Source: Acidobacteriota bacterium
GTDB taxonomy: Bacteria > Acidobacteriota > Terriglobia > Terriglobales > Acidobacteriaceae
DNA: 64,000 bases
NCBI GenBank assembly: GCA_021846985.1
Contig: JAJZVX010000009.1
Coordinates: forward strand, 1 to 64,000
Direction of reading: 5' to 3'
Shown: one piece after another, positions 25,210-33,421 of the stretch
Position numbering within the stretch: position 1 is the stretch's first letter
How the letters are laid out: each line of letters starts with the position of its first letter
Made by a program: the position numbers and the translations under genes
The notes under the pieces: model-generated
What the model was told of the DNA's origin: nothing
The model's database searches: none
Seen by the model: only the letters and a program-made list of their open reading frames with translations

Positions 25210-26172
25210 TCAGCACTGGAATCCGTCTTTGGCCAGCGCTTCCTTCAGGCCCTTCATGCTGATGCGGGATGAGGCTTCGGGCGTGCCCGCGCCGCGCCAG
25301 TGGGTTTCCAGGCTTACGGCATAGTGGTAGCCGTCGCGGGCCAGCGCGCGCAGTTGCCCGGCCCAGTCCACAACGCCCTCGCCCACCGGCGCCCACTCCC
25401 ACTTGCCGCCGGGCTTGCGAATGACGTTTTTGGCGTGGCAGTGGCCGATGCGGTGCTTGGGCAGCAGGTCGTAGCCGTTGGGGAAGGGCATGCTCCCGGG
25501 GAAGGTGGCCGCGTTGCCGGGATCCCAGTTGAGCATGAAGTTGGGCTCGGTGACGGCCTTGAGCGTGGCGGCAGCCTCTTCCGCGGTAGCGGTGTTGCAG
25601 GCCATCTCGTTTTCGAGCAGCAGAATCAGGTTGTGTTGGGCGCAGGTGCGCGCCGCTTGCCGCAGTTTCTCGTTGATGGCCGTGCGAAAGGGCTTCTGGT
25701 TCTCGAGACGCCAGAAGTCGAAGCAGCGCACGCGGTCCGTGCCAAAGCTTCTGGCCAGGTCGATGGAGCGCTCCAGAACCTCGTCCTGCTGCTTGAAGTC
25801 GAAGTCGGCATGGAACTGGTCGTGATGCGGGCTCTCTTTGGAGAGCGGCGCACCCGGCCAATCCACCTTGAAAAGCGGGCTGGCGATGTCCGTCACGCGC
25901 AGCTTGTACTTGGCCAGGATGCCGCGGGCGCGGGCCACCTCGCCGGCATCGAGATCCGTGATGTTCTTGTTCCACATGCCGCGAAGCTCGATCCAATGAA
26001 GGCCAAAGTCATGCGCGGCCACGAAACAGGCGTGGTCGAAGTCTTGGGAGATTTCGTCGTTGATGACGGCGAGGCGGAAAGGACAGGCGGCGGCGCGGGC
26101 GGCGCGCCCTCCAGCGGCCAGCGCGCTTGCCGCTCCCAAACCGGCAAGAAACGCCCGGCGCGATGTGTGCAT
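25210..26172 (-). CDS. Tat-exported sugar phosphate isomerase/epimerase (xylose isomerase-like TIM barrel)
   Basis: 320 residues. ATG 26172 has AAGGAGG six bases upstream. The N-terminus SRRAFLAGLGAASALAAGGRAARA is a twin-arginine signal, so the folded protein is exported. The mature part has the AP-endonuclease-2/xylose isomerase-like barrel: segments INDEISQDFDHACFVA, HWIELRGMWNKNI, LLLENEMACNTATA (Glu ligand), NFMLNWDPGNAATF and RIGHCHAKNV (His/Asp ligands), and VSLETHW at the end. Such proteins isomerise or epimerise keto sugars or polyols such as inosose in a metal-dependent way. It belongs to a minus-strand sugar block with alpha-mannosidase. Substrate unknown. Confidence 0.85.
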   Translation of the reverse strand: MHTSRRAFLAGLGAASALAAGGRAARAAACPFRLAVINDEISQDFDHACFVAAHDFGLHWIELRGMWNKNITDLDAGEVARARGILAKYKLRVTDIASPLFKVDWPGAPLSKESPHHDQFHADFDFKQQDEVLERSIDLARSFGTDRVRCFDFWRLENQKPFRTAINEKLRQAARTCAQHNLILLLENEMACNTATAEEAAATLKAVTEPNFMLNWDPGNAATFPGSMPFPNGYDLLPKHRIGHCHAKNVIRKPGGKWEWAPVGEGVVDWAGQLRALARDGYHYAVSLETHWRGAGTPEASSRISMKGLKEALAKDGFQC

Positions 26173-26263
26173 GAATTCCTCCTTGAGGTTACGGCGCGCC
26201 TGCGGGCGCTTGCCGGCTTCGCTTGTGATTGTAAGACCGTGCCCCGCCCTCGATCGAAAACTG

Positions 26264-27367
26264 CTAGGGGCGCGGGTACCGGCGGGTCTCGCCGGTGCGC
26301 TGATTGGTCACAGAGAAGCTGCCGTTGGCCCGCGCCTCCACCTTGATCCAGTAGCCGCTGTCGGGCGCGCCGGAGGGGTTGGCGATCAGCGCAGAAGGCG
26401 AGTTATGCGCAGCGCCGGAGCCCTCGGCGGTGTGGAGCTGCCAGAGATCCTGGAGACCGGGGCTCTGGTGGACGCGCTCCCACGCCTCGGGGCTGCCCCC
26501 CTTGCGCGCGCCGTTGTTCATGATGGCCACGCGCGGGTGAATGGCGTCCACAAGGGCGCGGGAGTTGGAAAGATTCATGCCATGGTGCGAGACCAGGAAC
26601 AGATCCACGGGCGGAAGGGGATTCGCGGGGCACACCATCGCAATCTCCTTGGCGCCGGTCAGGTCGCCAAGATCCAGAAAGCGGAACCGGCCGAAGGTGA
26701 GAAGAATGCCCATGGAGCGGGCATTCTCGCTGGGGTCGGCGGGCCACCTGGGCTCGGCGGCGCAGTAGGCGTTGGGCCTGGGCGTTACGCCGGGAATCCG
26801 CGCTACGTGCTGGCCGTCGGCGGTGAGCACAACGGCGTCGAGGCCGGGAATGGAAATCGTATCGCCGGGATGCAGGATGCGGCGCGGGTGGCCCTGGATG
26901 GCCTTGAGGTAGGCGGCATAGTTGGCGCGCGTGGCGGCAGAGTCCTCGCGGTTGTCGCCGTGGTCGAGGAACGCGCCGATGGGAACGCGCCGGACGAGAT
27001 CGGGCACGCCGCCAACGTGATCGTCGTGATAGTGGGTGACAAGCACATGGTCGATGCGCGCGATGTGGGCGTCGCGCATGGCCGCCTGGATGCGCTGGGC
27101 GTCGCGGCCGTTGTTGTCCGGCCACCCGGCATCCACAAGCAGCGACGCACCCGAGGGCGAAACAATGAGCGTGGACTGCCCGCCTTCCACGTCGATGGAA
27201 TAGATGAGGAGCGACCGGCCGGCAACATTGCGCACGTGGGCGTGCGCGGCCTGGGCGCGCGCGGCGAGAGCCGGAGCAAGCGCAAAAGCAAAGAGCAGGA
27301 GCGCAACATGAAACGGCAGCGGCGGCATGAATCGCGGGCGGGATGCGAGGTGCGAATGAGAAGGCAA
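26264..27367 (-). CDS. secreted metallo-beta-lactamase fold hydrolase (ComEC/Rec2-like)
   Basis: 367 residues. The frame starts with TTG at 27367, six bases after AGGAGG; there is an internal ATG at residue 14, just before the hydrophobic signal segment PLPFHVALLLFAFALAPALA. The metal motif THYHDDHVGG is intact, followed by FLDHGDN, LDLGDLTGAKE and LVSHHGMNLSNS, which are typical of ComEC-type metallo-beta-lactamase domains. Predicted periplasmic hydrolase, possibly nuclease or phosphodiesterase. It is separated from the isomerase by 91 bases and from GH38 by 151 bases with a hairpin, so it may be its own unit. Confidence 0.82.
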   Translation of the reverse strand: MPSHSHLASRPRFMPPLPFHVALLLFAFALAPALAARAQAAHAHVRNVAGRSLLIYSIDVEGGQSTLIVSPSGASLLVDAGWPDNNGRDAQRIQAAMRDAHIARIDHVLVTHYHDDHVGGVPDLVRRVPIGAFLDHGDNREDSAATRANYAAYLKAIQGHPRRILHPGDTISIPGLDAVVLTADGQHVARIPGVTPRPNAYCAAEPRWPADPSENARSMGILLTFGRFRFLDLGDLTGAKEIAMVCPANPLPPVDLFLVSHHGMNLSNSRALVDAIHPRVAIMNNGARKGGSPEAWERVHQSPGLQDLWQLHTAEGSGAAHNSPSALIANPSGAPDSGYWIKVEARANGSFSVTNQRTGETRRYPRP

Positions 27368-27475
27368 GGCAGTCCTCCTTTGGCGGGGGTTGAAATAGAC
27401 GCGATGAACGCCTCTCCATGAAAATCCTGCACGCCACAGGCGGGGAAGAGAGAAGCGATGCGGGCTGGTTCGGAC

Positions 27476-27507
27476 GGAACAGCGGCCGTCTTCACGGCCG
27501 CTGTTCC
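27476..27507 (-). terminator. strong hairpin after the alpha-mannosidase gene
   Basis: GGAACAGCGGCCGT (27476-27489) and ACGGCCGCTGTTCC (27494-27507) form a perfect 14-bp stem with a four-base loop, 12 bases after the GH38 stop. No T-run follows, so it may be a terminator of weak type or an mRNA-stabilising element. Confidence 0.6.
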
Positions 27508-27518
27508 TCCATTGCCGT

Positions 27519-30500
27519 TTATTCCTTTGGCCCGCCGTTCGGGTAGTTCACCTGTACGGTCAGGATCTCGTAGGGCTTGATCGGCGCCTTCACCACATTG
27601 CCGGTCACCGCCAGCGGAGCGCCCTCCGGCGCCTCCATCAGGTTGGTCAACGTAGCTCCGGTTGCGCCCGCCGGCACGTGGAACTCCACCGTCGCGGCCT
27701 TGCCCGCCCACTCGTAGACACGGAAGATCAGCCCCTTGGCATCCTCGGCCTTTTTCACCGCGGTCAGCACCACGTTCTCCGGCTCCACCGAGGCGAACGA
27801 GTGCTCCGCCGGCAGCGAGCCCGGGTGCGCCGTTGTCACCACTGCCTTCAGCGGGTAGTTGAACTCCCAGCCGCGCCGCACCGTCTGCGCGTCCTTCCAT
27901 GTGCCTGCGTGCGGATACAGCGCGTAACGGATGTGATGATGTCCCATGTCCGCATCCGGGTCAGGCCATTTCGGCGAGCGCAGCAGCGTCAGGCGCAGCA
28001 GGTTGCCCACTGCGTCGTAGCCGAACTTCGTATTGTTGATCAAGCTGAACCCCTGCTTGCTGTCGCCCAGGTCGGCCCAGCGCATCGCCGGCACCTCGAA
28101 CTGCGCCTTCTCCCACGAGTTGTTCCGCGTCGTCGCGCGCTCGATCGAGCCGTAGGGGATTTCGTAAGTCGCAAAGGGGCTCGTCGCCGCCAGCGGGAAC
28201 GCCACCTTCAGCAGCACGTGCGATTCGTGCCAGTCGATCTGGTTGTTCACATCCACAAAGTCCGCGCCCGGATTCAGATTGACGGTTTGCACAAACTTCG
28301 AATGTTGCCAGTGCCGCACGATGCGAACGTCCGGGTGCGGCGTGTCGGTCCCGGTCAACTCCACAGAGTCGGCATGGTCAATCACCGCCGGCGCCTCGTC
28401 CAGCGTTCCGGGATCGATATTCCACGCGTCGTATTCCTTGGGCAAGTCCTTGAAGAACTGGAATTGGTTGCCGCACGCCCCCGGCGCCAGCGTCTCGAAG
28501 TTGCCGCGCTTGTCGAACAGGCTGGTGATGCAGCCGGACTGCTTGTTCACCACCACGCGCAGATTCTCGTTCTCGATCACGAAGCTGTCGGCGGTTGCGT
28601 GATCCTTGGTCGCATGGAAGGCTGGAGCGTTCGCGGGCTTCGGGAACACGCGGTAGGTCTTGTAACCCAACGCCGGCACGTCGCGCGCAAAGATCCGCAT
28701 CTTCGCCACGCCCGTCTGCTTGTCAAACGACACCAGCTCCGTGCCTTCCACCTCGCCCGTGCTGGTGTCCTGGGCCTCGAGTCCCGCCGCCGTTGTGCCG
28801 GCTAGCTCCACCGGCACCGTCACAATTCCCGACCGCGGCCAGCCCAGAGGATTGAAGACCACCACCGGCAGCGCGTCGCCATGCTTCACCTGCGTGTCAA
28901 TCCGCTCCGCCACCGTCCGCAGCGCTCCGGCCGAAATCTCGTTGGTCGACCAGCGCACCACGTCGTAGTCCTTCTGCGCATCCTTGTATATAACGCCGAT
29001 GCCCGAGCCGGCCGCCAGATCGTGGAACTGGTTGAACAGCACCTTCTTCCAGTCTTCCGTCAGTTCCGTCCCCGGGTAGCTCCTGCCGTCGAGCCATGCC
29101 AGCGACGACCACTTCTCCGCGTTCAGCACCTCCACTTCGCTGTCGCGCATGTTCTTCTTGTGGTCGGCCTGCGTGGTGTAGACGCCGCGATGAAACTCCA
29201 GATAAAGCTCGGTATCCCACGTGGGAATGCTTACCTCGCCCGCCACCGGCGACGGAGGCTCATATCCCTTGGCGATCGACTCGTAGTTCCACACCGGGCT
29301 CTCCGGGGCAATCGTTTTCTCGATCGACGAAAAGAAGCTCTGCGCGGTGCCAAACTCGTACTTTGGCGTAATGTGTCCCGGCGACTCCCAGTGGGTGGCC
29401 TGGTCCAGCATGGCCCGCGTCGGTCCCCCGCCGTGGTCGCCGATTCCGTACAGGTCCATCATCTCCAGCATGCCCGGCGAGCGCTTGCGCGCCACCGCCA
29501 GATCCTCCGAAAGCCGGACCGGAGCCATGTTGCTGTTCACGTAATCGTGCGGGAAATAGGTCAGCACCTTCGAACCGTCCGGCGATTCCCACCAGAACAG
29601 CTTGAACGGCAGTTGGTTGGTGTCGTTCCAGGTCATCTTCTGCGTGACAAAGTAGTCGATGCCGCTCTTCTTGTAGATCTGCGGCAACTGCCACGTATAT
29701 CCAAACGAATCCGGATTCCAGCCGATGCGCGTCACCACCCCGTAATGCTGTTTGAACCAGCGCTGCCCCACCAGCAGTTGCCGCACCAGGCTTTCCCCGC
29801 TGGGCATATTCAGGTCCGGCTCCACCCACATCCCGCCGACAATCTCCCAGCGCCCTTCCCTGATGCGCTGCGCAATCTCCGCGTTCATGTCCGGATACTT
29901 GTCGGCCATCCACTCGTTGTAGGCCGCCGCGCTCTGCGAATAGGTGTACTTCGGATACTCGTACATCAACTGCAGCGCGGTTCCGAAGGTCCGCTTCACC
30001 ACGTCCACGGTCTCGGTCCATGGCCACAGCCAGGCTGCGTCGATGTGCGCGTTGCCCGTCAGGTGGAAGGTGGCCTGGCGCAGCAGCGGCTTCAGCGCCT
30101 CCAGCTTCTCCTGCGCCTCCCTCAGGCTGGCGTCGAACTTCGCCTGGTTGTGCGCGTCCAGCGCCTTCAGATCCACCGTTTCAATGGCGCTGTTCAGCGT
30201 CGCCATCGGGCTGGCATCGTTGGCCGCCAGCGAAGGCGCCAGTTCCGCCGCCGCCAGGAACTCCAGCCGCATGTCCTCGGGGTTGGGCCGGTTCTCGGGG
30301 AAGTCGATCTTCAGCGTCGCGCCGCCAAAGGTCTTCACGTCCACGGTGTGCAGCACCTTCACGGCCACCACAACCTTCTCGCCGGGCTTGGCGTCGTCAA
30401 ACAGCACCACCGGCTCCAGGTCATCGCCCAGCGCCACGCGCCGCCCGTTGAAGTAGTAAATCTCCGGCCGCGGACCGTTCACCGCGATATGAAAATCGAA

Positions 30501-30884
30501 CCATATCCGCGCCCCCGTCAGGTCGTAGCCATGCAGCGTCTCGGGGACCGTATACGTCTGCCGGAACCACACCGCTTCATTGGGCGCCTTGCCGCGCACC
30601 GCGATCGTCGGCCAGTTGCTGTCGTCCAGGCTGGCGTCCTCGCCGTGCGCCACGTCGCCGGCGTGCATCCTCCACGCGCCATCGGGCAGCTCGTACAACT
30701 CGCTCAGCCGCGCGATCACCGCCTGCGACTCCGCGGACAGGCTGGCGCCGATCTTCGCGGCATCCTGCGCGCTCTGCGCCCGCACATGGCCGGCCGAGAA
30801 CATCACGCCCGCCAGCGCCAAAAGCACTGTCACCCCGACTTCAGCCACATGGCTGCTACGCATTGCCTTCGCGACACGTTTCAT
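27519..30884 (-). CDS. GH38 alpha-mannosidase, secreted
   Basis: 1121 residues. Signal peptide at 1-36 (VTVLLALAGVMFSAGHVRA-Q). An N-terminal accessory beta-domain (to about 270) is followed by the GH38 catalytic domain: GNAHIDAAWLWPWTETVDV with the metal-binding HID, GGMWVEPDLNMPSGESL, and the nucleophile Asp in GWNPDSFGYTWQLPQI; then the middle helical domain and the C-terminal beta-sandwich with CGNQFQFFKDLPKEYDAWNID and the rest. It removes alpha-linked mannose from glycans outside the cytoplasm. The GH63-type gene lies 187 bases upstream in the same direction, which suggests cooperation in the breakdown of mannose-rich glycan. Confidence 0.93.
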   Translation of the reverse strand: MKRVAKAMRSSHVAEVGVTVLLALAGVMFSAGHVRAQSAQDAAKIGASLSAESQAVIARLSELYELPDGAWRMHAGDVAHGEDASLDDSNWPTIAVRGKAPNEAVWFRQTYTVPETLHGYDLTGARIWFDFHIAVNGPRPEIYYFNGRRVALGDDLEPVVLFDDAKPGEKVVVAVKVLHTVDVKTFGGATLKIDFPENRPNPEDMRLEFLAAAELAPSLAANDASPMATLNSAIETVDLKALDAHNQAKFDASLREAQEKLEALKPLLRQATFHLTGNAHIDAAWLWPWTETVDVVKRTFGTALQLMYEYPKYTYSQSAAAYNEWMADKYPDMNAEIAQRIREGRWEIVGGMWVEPDLNMPSGESLVRQLLVGQRWFKQHYGVVTRIGWNPDSFGYTWQLPQIYKKSGIDYFVTQKMTWNDTNQLPFKLFWWESPDGSKVLTYFPHDYVNSNMAPVRLSEDLAVARKRSPGMLEMMDLYGIGDHGGGPTRAMLDQATHWESPGHITPKYEFGTAQSFFSSIEKTIAPESPVWNYESIAKGYEPPSPVAGEVSIPTWDTELYLEFHRGVYTTQADHKKNMRDSEVEVLNAEKWSSLAWLDGRSYPGTELTEDWKKVLFNQFHDLAAGSGIGVIYKDAQKDYDVVRWSTNEISAGALRTVAERIDTQVKHGDALPVVVFNPLGWPRSGIVTVPVELAGTTAAGLEAQDTSTGEVEGTELVSFDKQTGVAKMRIFARDVPALGYKTYRVFPKPANAPAFHATKDHATADSFVIENENLRVVVNKQSGCITSLFDKRGNFETLAPGACGNQFQFFKDLPKEYDAWNIDPGTLDEAPAVIDHADSVELTGTDTPHPDVRIVRHWQHSKFVQTVNLNPGADFVDVNNQIDWHESHVLLKVAFPLAATSPFATYEIPYGSIERATTRNNSWEKAQFEVPAMRWADLGDSKQGFSLINNTKFGYDAVGNLLRLTLLRSPKWPDPDADMGHHHIRYALYPHAGTWKDAQTVRRGWEFNYPLKAVVTTAHPGSLPAEHSFASVEPENVVLTAVKKAEDAKGLIFRVYEWAGKAATVEFHVPAGATGATLTNLMEAPEGAPLAVTGNVVKAPIKPYEILTVQVNYPNGGPKE

Positions 30885-31071
30885 GGTCTTCCAATCCCCC
30901 GGAGAATCTTAAGTCATGGCAGCGCTGTCGCAAACCCATTCGTTTGCCGGAACCCTGCCGTCCTGATGCATCGTCGTCTCTGCCGGCGGGCCCGCATCGG
31001 ACGAAGAGCCCGCCGCGCGCGCAAGCTCATCCCGTTTGTCGATGAAGAGCGCCGCATAGCCCGGTCCGCCG

Positions 31072-33018
31072 CTATCTTGCCGCCCCCGCCCGCTCCAGAT
31101 ACTCGATATACCCCAGCAGCGCGCCCCAGTGATAGAACCGGTCACTGCTGGTCACGTCGTCGCCCTCTCCGGTGATGGCGTTGTAGTTCTCGTGAACGTG
31201 CCGCTTTTCTGTCCATTCCTCAAGAAAAAGGCTGTAGGATTTCTTCGCGAACTCAGCGCGCGTGGCGCTGTCGCCGTAGTTGCGCAGCCCCAGGTAGACG
31301 AGATAATTCATCGGCCCCCAGATCCGGCCGCGCCAGTAGTTCTGGTCCTTGAACGCCGGGTCGTCGCGCGCAATCGACGGAAGCACATACTCGCCCCAGA
31401 ACTCGCCGGGATTCAGCAGGTGCTTCTCGATCATCGTCCTGGCCTGCGCCGCCGTGGCGGCCCTGGCCAGCAGCGGATAGAAGTTCGTCGGCGAGAGACG
31501 CGGGCTCGTTTCTCCAGTGTGCAGATTCCGATTCAGAAAAATGCCCGCCCTGGCATCCCAGAGCGTCCTGAGTTTTGCCCGGTAGCGCTCCCCGCGCGCG
31601 CGCAGCTCCTTCGCCTCGGCTTGCCTGCCCAGCACACCGGCAATCTCCGCCAACGCATCGCAATCGGCCACGTAGAGGCTCGTCATCCCCACATCCGCAT
31701 ACTCCAGCAGGTGCGTCTTCGGGTTGTAGACCGTGCCGTCGTACATCGGGCTGTTGTCGAGGCCCGACTCGAAGACCGCTCCCTGCCAGGTGCCCGCCGA
31801 CCTGTCGTCCGGATTGACGGGCTTGTTCTCCGGATCGCTGCCCAGCGCGATGAATCCATCAAGCGTGCGATGCGCCGCCCACCAGCGGTTCCACTTGAGC
31901 AGGGGCTCAAACGTGTCCTCTAAAAACCAGCGATCCCCAAATTTCCGATAAAGGTCCAGCACCGTGATCGCGCCCACCGGCGGCTCGCTCCGGTCAAAGC
32001 TCTTCCATCCTCCGGTGCGCGCAAAGTTCGGCACAAACCCCTCCGGCGTCTCCTCGCGCAGAATCTCCTCCGCGTTCGCATAGGCCAGATCCTTGTCGCC
32101 GATCGAGGCCAGCGTCGCGGCAAAGAAGGTATCCCAGTCGAAAAGCACCCAGCCGCCCCAGTGCACACTCCACACCCGGCTTACCGGCGAAAGCACGCGA
32201 TCCTTCTCCGGGTCGTAGATCGTGTCCCACCCCAGCGTCGTCTCAATCGCGTCCAGAATCGGCCCGTTCGCTCCGGCGCTTTTGATCGACTGCTCGTAGG
32301 CGGCTTTCTGCTTCGAGATCGACGATTGAATCTCCGCAAGGGTCCGGGGGCGGCCGGTGCTCAAGCCCACCGGCCCGGTCAGGCTGGCTGCAAAATACGG
32401 GCTGGAAACGGACACTTGCGTGCGCACGTGTGCGGCATCGTCCACCTCCCCGCAGGCGCAATGGATTGGCTCGGCCCAGTTTCCGTCCCGCGCTTCCATG
32501 ATGTTTCCGTGCTTCACCAAGGTTCCGGGGCGGTTCCAAAGAAAGTTCACCGCAAAGACAACCGCCGGGGGCAGCGATCCCTTGGCCCTCTCCGCCAGCG
32601 GCGTCACCAACAGCACCAGATCCGCGCCGTCGTGCGCGCTCTCCACGCGCCACCTGTGCCCCTTCCACTCCAGATCCGCGCTCGCATAGCTTCCATCCCA
32701 TGCATGCGGCCCGGGCGTTACCGCCTCCGCTCCCTTTTCCAGCCGCCCGATCAGCGCATCGCCCAGGTACGCATCCCCCCAAGCCGTCGTGTTGTGCTTC
32801 AGCCCCACATGAATCGCCAGGCCCTCGGGCAGCAGCACTTGCGTGGTCACGCTATGCACGTCCCACGTGTTCCATCCCCGCGCCAGCCGCGCCTGCACCG
32901 CCCGGTAACTCGCGCTCTCTGTTTGCGCGCCCGCCGCTGGCGCCATCCATCCCCATGCCGCCAGCATCGCCGCCAGCGCCATCTTCCCCATCGCCAAGCT
33001 GCTGCAACCGTCTCTCAT
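31072..33018 (-). CDS. GH63-type glycosidase (alpha-glucosidase/mannosylglycerate hydrolase-like), secreted
   Basis: 648 residues from ATG 33018 with GAGGAG upstream; the frame stays open to 33354 but that part does not look coding. Signal peptide MGKMALAAMLAAWGWMAPAAGA. An N-terminal beta-sandwich is followed by an (alpha/alpha)6 barrel. The segments VWSVHWGGWVLFDWDTFFAA, WKSFDRSEPPVGA, ESGLDNSPMYDG, and YWRGRIWGPMNYLVYLGL with the C-terminal HVHENYNAITGEG are those of GH63 glycosidases, where Asp and Glu in the FDWDTF and HENYN regions are catalytic. It lies first in the minus-strand sugar block, divergent from pyruvate:ferredoxin oxidoreductase. The substrate is alpha-glucoside or glycosylglycerate-type; not decided. 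Confidence 0.85.
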   Translation of the reverse strand: MRDGCSSLAMGKMALAAMLAAWGWMAPAAGAQTESASYRAVQARLARGWNTWDVHSVTTQVLLPEGLAIHVGLKHNTTAWGDAYLGDALIGRLEKGAEAVTPGPHAWDGSYASADLEWKGHRWRVESAHDGADLVLLVTPLAERAKGSLPPAVVFAVNFLWNRPGTLVKHGNIMEARDGNWAEPIHCACGEVDDAAHVRTQVSVSSPYFAASLTGPVGLSTGRPRTLAEIQSSISKQKAAYEQSIKSAGANGPILDAIETTLGWDTIYDPEKDRVLSPVSRVWSVHWGGWVLFDWDTFFAATLASIGDKDLAYANAEEILREETPEGFVPNFARTGGWKSFDRSEPPVGAITVLDLYRKFGDRWFLEDTFEPLLKWNRWWAAHRTLDGFIALGSDPENKPVNPDDRSAGTWQGAVFESGLDNSPMYDGTVYNPKTHLLEYADVGMTSLYVADCDALAEIAGVLGRQAEAKELRARGERYRAKLRTLWDARAGIFLNRNLHTGETSPRLSPTNFYPLLARAATAAQARTMIEKHLLNPGEFWGEYVLPSIARDDPAFKDQNYWRGRIWGPMNYLVYLGLRNYGDSATRAEFAKKSYSLFLEEWTEKRHVHENYNAITGEGDDVTSSDRFYHWGALLGYIEYLERAGAAR

Positions 33019-33421
33019 GCCGGCCTGCTCCTCATTCTGAGCATTGAACATCTTCATCCGCTTCTTCGGCAAGGCTGCGCGCACGACCGCGCGACCGTGC
33101 AAAGATCGTTTGATCCCTTCAAACATGTACCGCATTACGATATGAAGGCCATTTTGTGAAATGCGCTCCATTCCCTCTCCGATGCATACTTGATCTAGAG
33201 GCCGTTCCTTGAGGCAACACTCCCCTTGGGTTCCCTCATTTCTATTCCGGCCTTTAAACTTGCAGGGGTATAGGTACGGGTTCGCTTGGTTCTGCGGCCC
33301 GCAAAGGCAGAAGCCGCCAGGCGAACCCAGGATTCCCCGTGGCGCGTCCTGCACGTATCCAAAACTGTGTTGTGCGGCAAGGAAACCAACAACGGAACTG
33401 GGCTCAAAGAGAGGGTCGTAT
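33019..33421. other. divergent promoter region between GH63 and pyruvate:ferredoxin oxidoreductase
   Basis: 403 bases shared by two divergent genes. TTGAGG (33207-33212) and A/T-rich TTTCTATTC further on may be part of the plus promoter; I do not see a full consensus. No open frame with start signal. Confidence 0.35.

Noticed and set aside
31072-33354. Longer N-terminus of the GH63-type protein from 33354
   Set aside because: The first 112 codons lack family similarity and precede a clear signal peptide that begins at 33018 with its own ribosome binding site.
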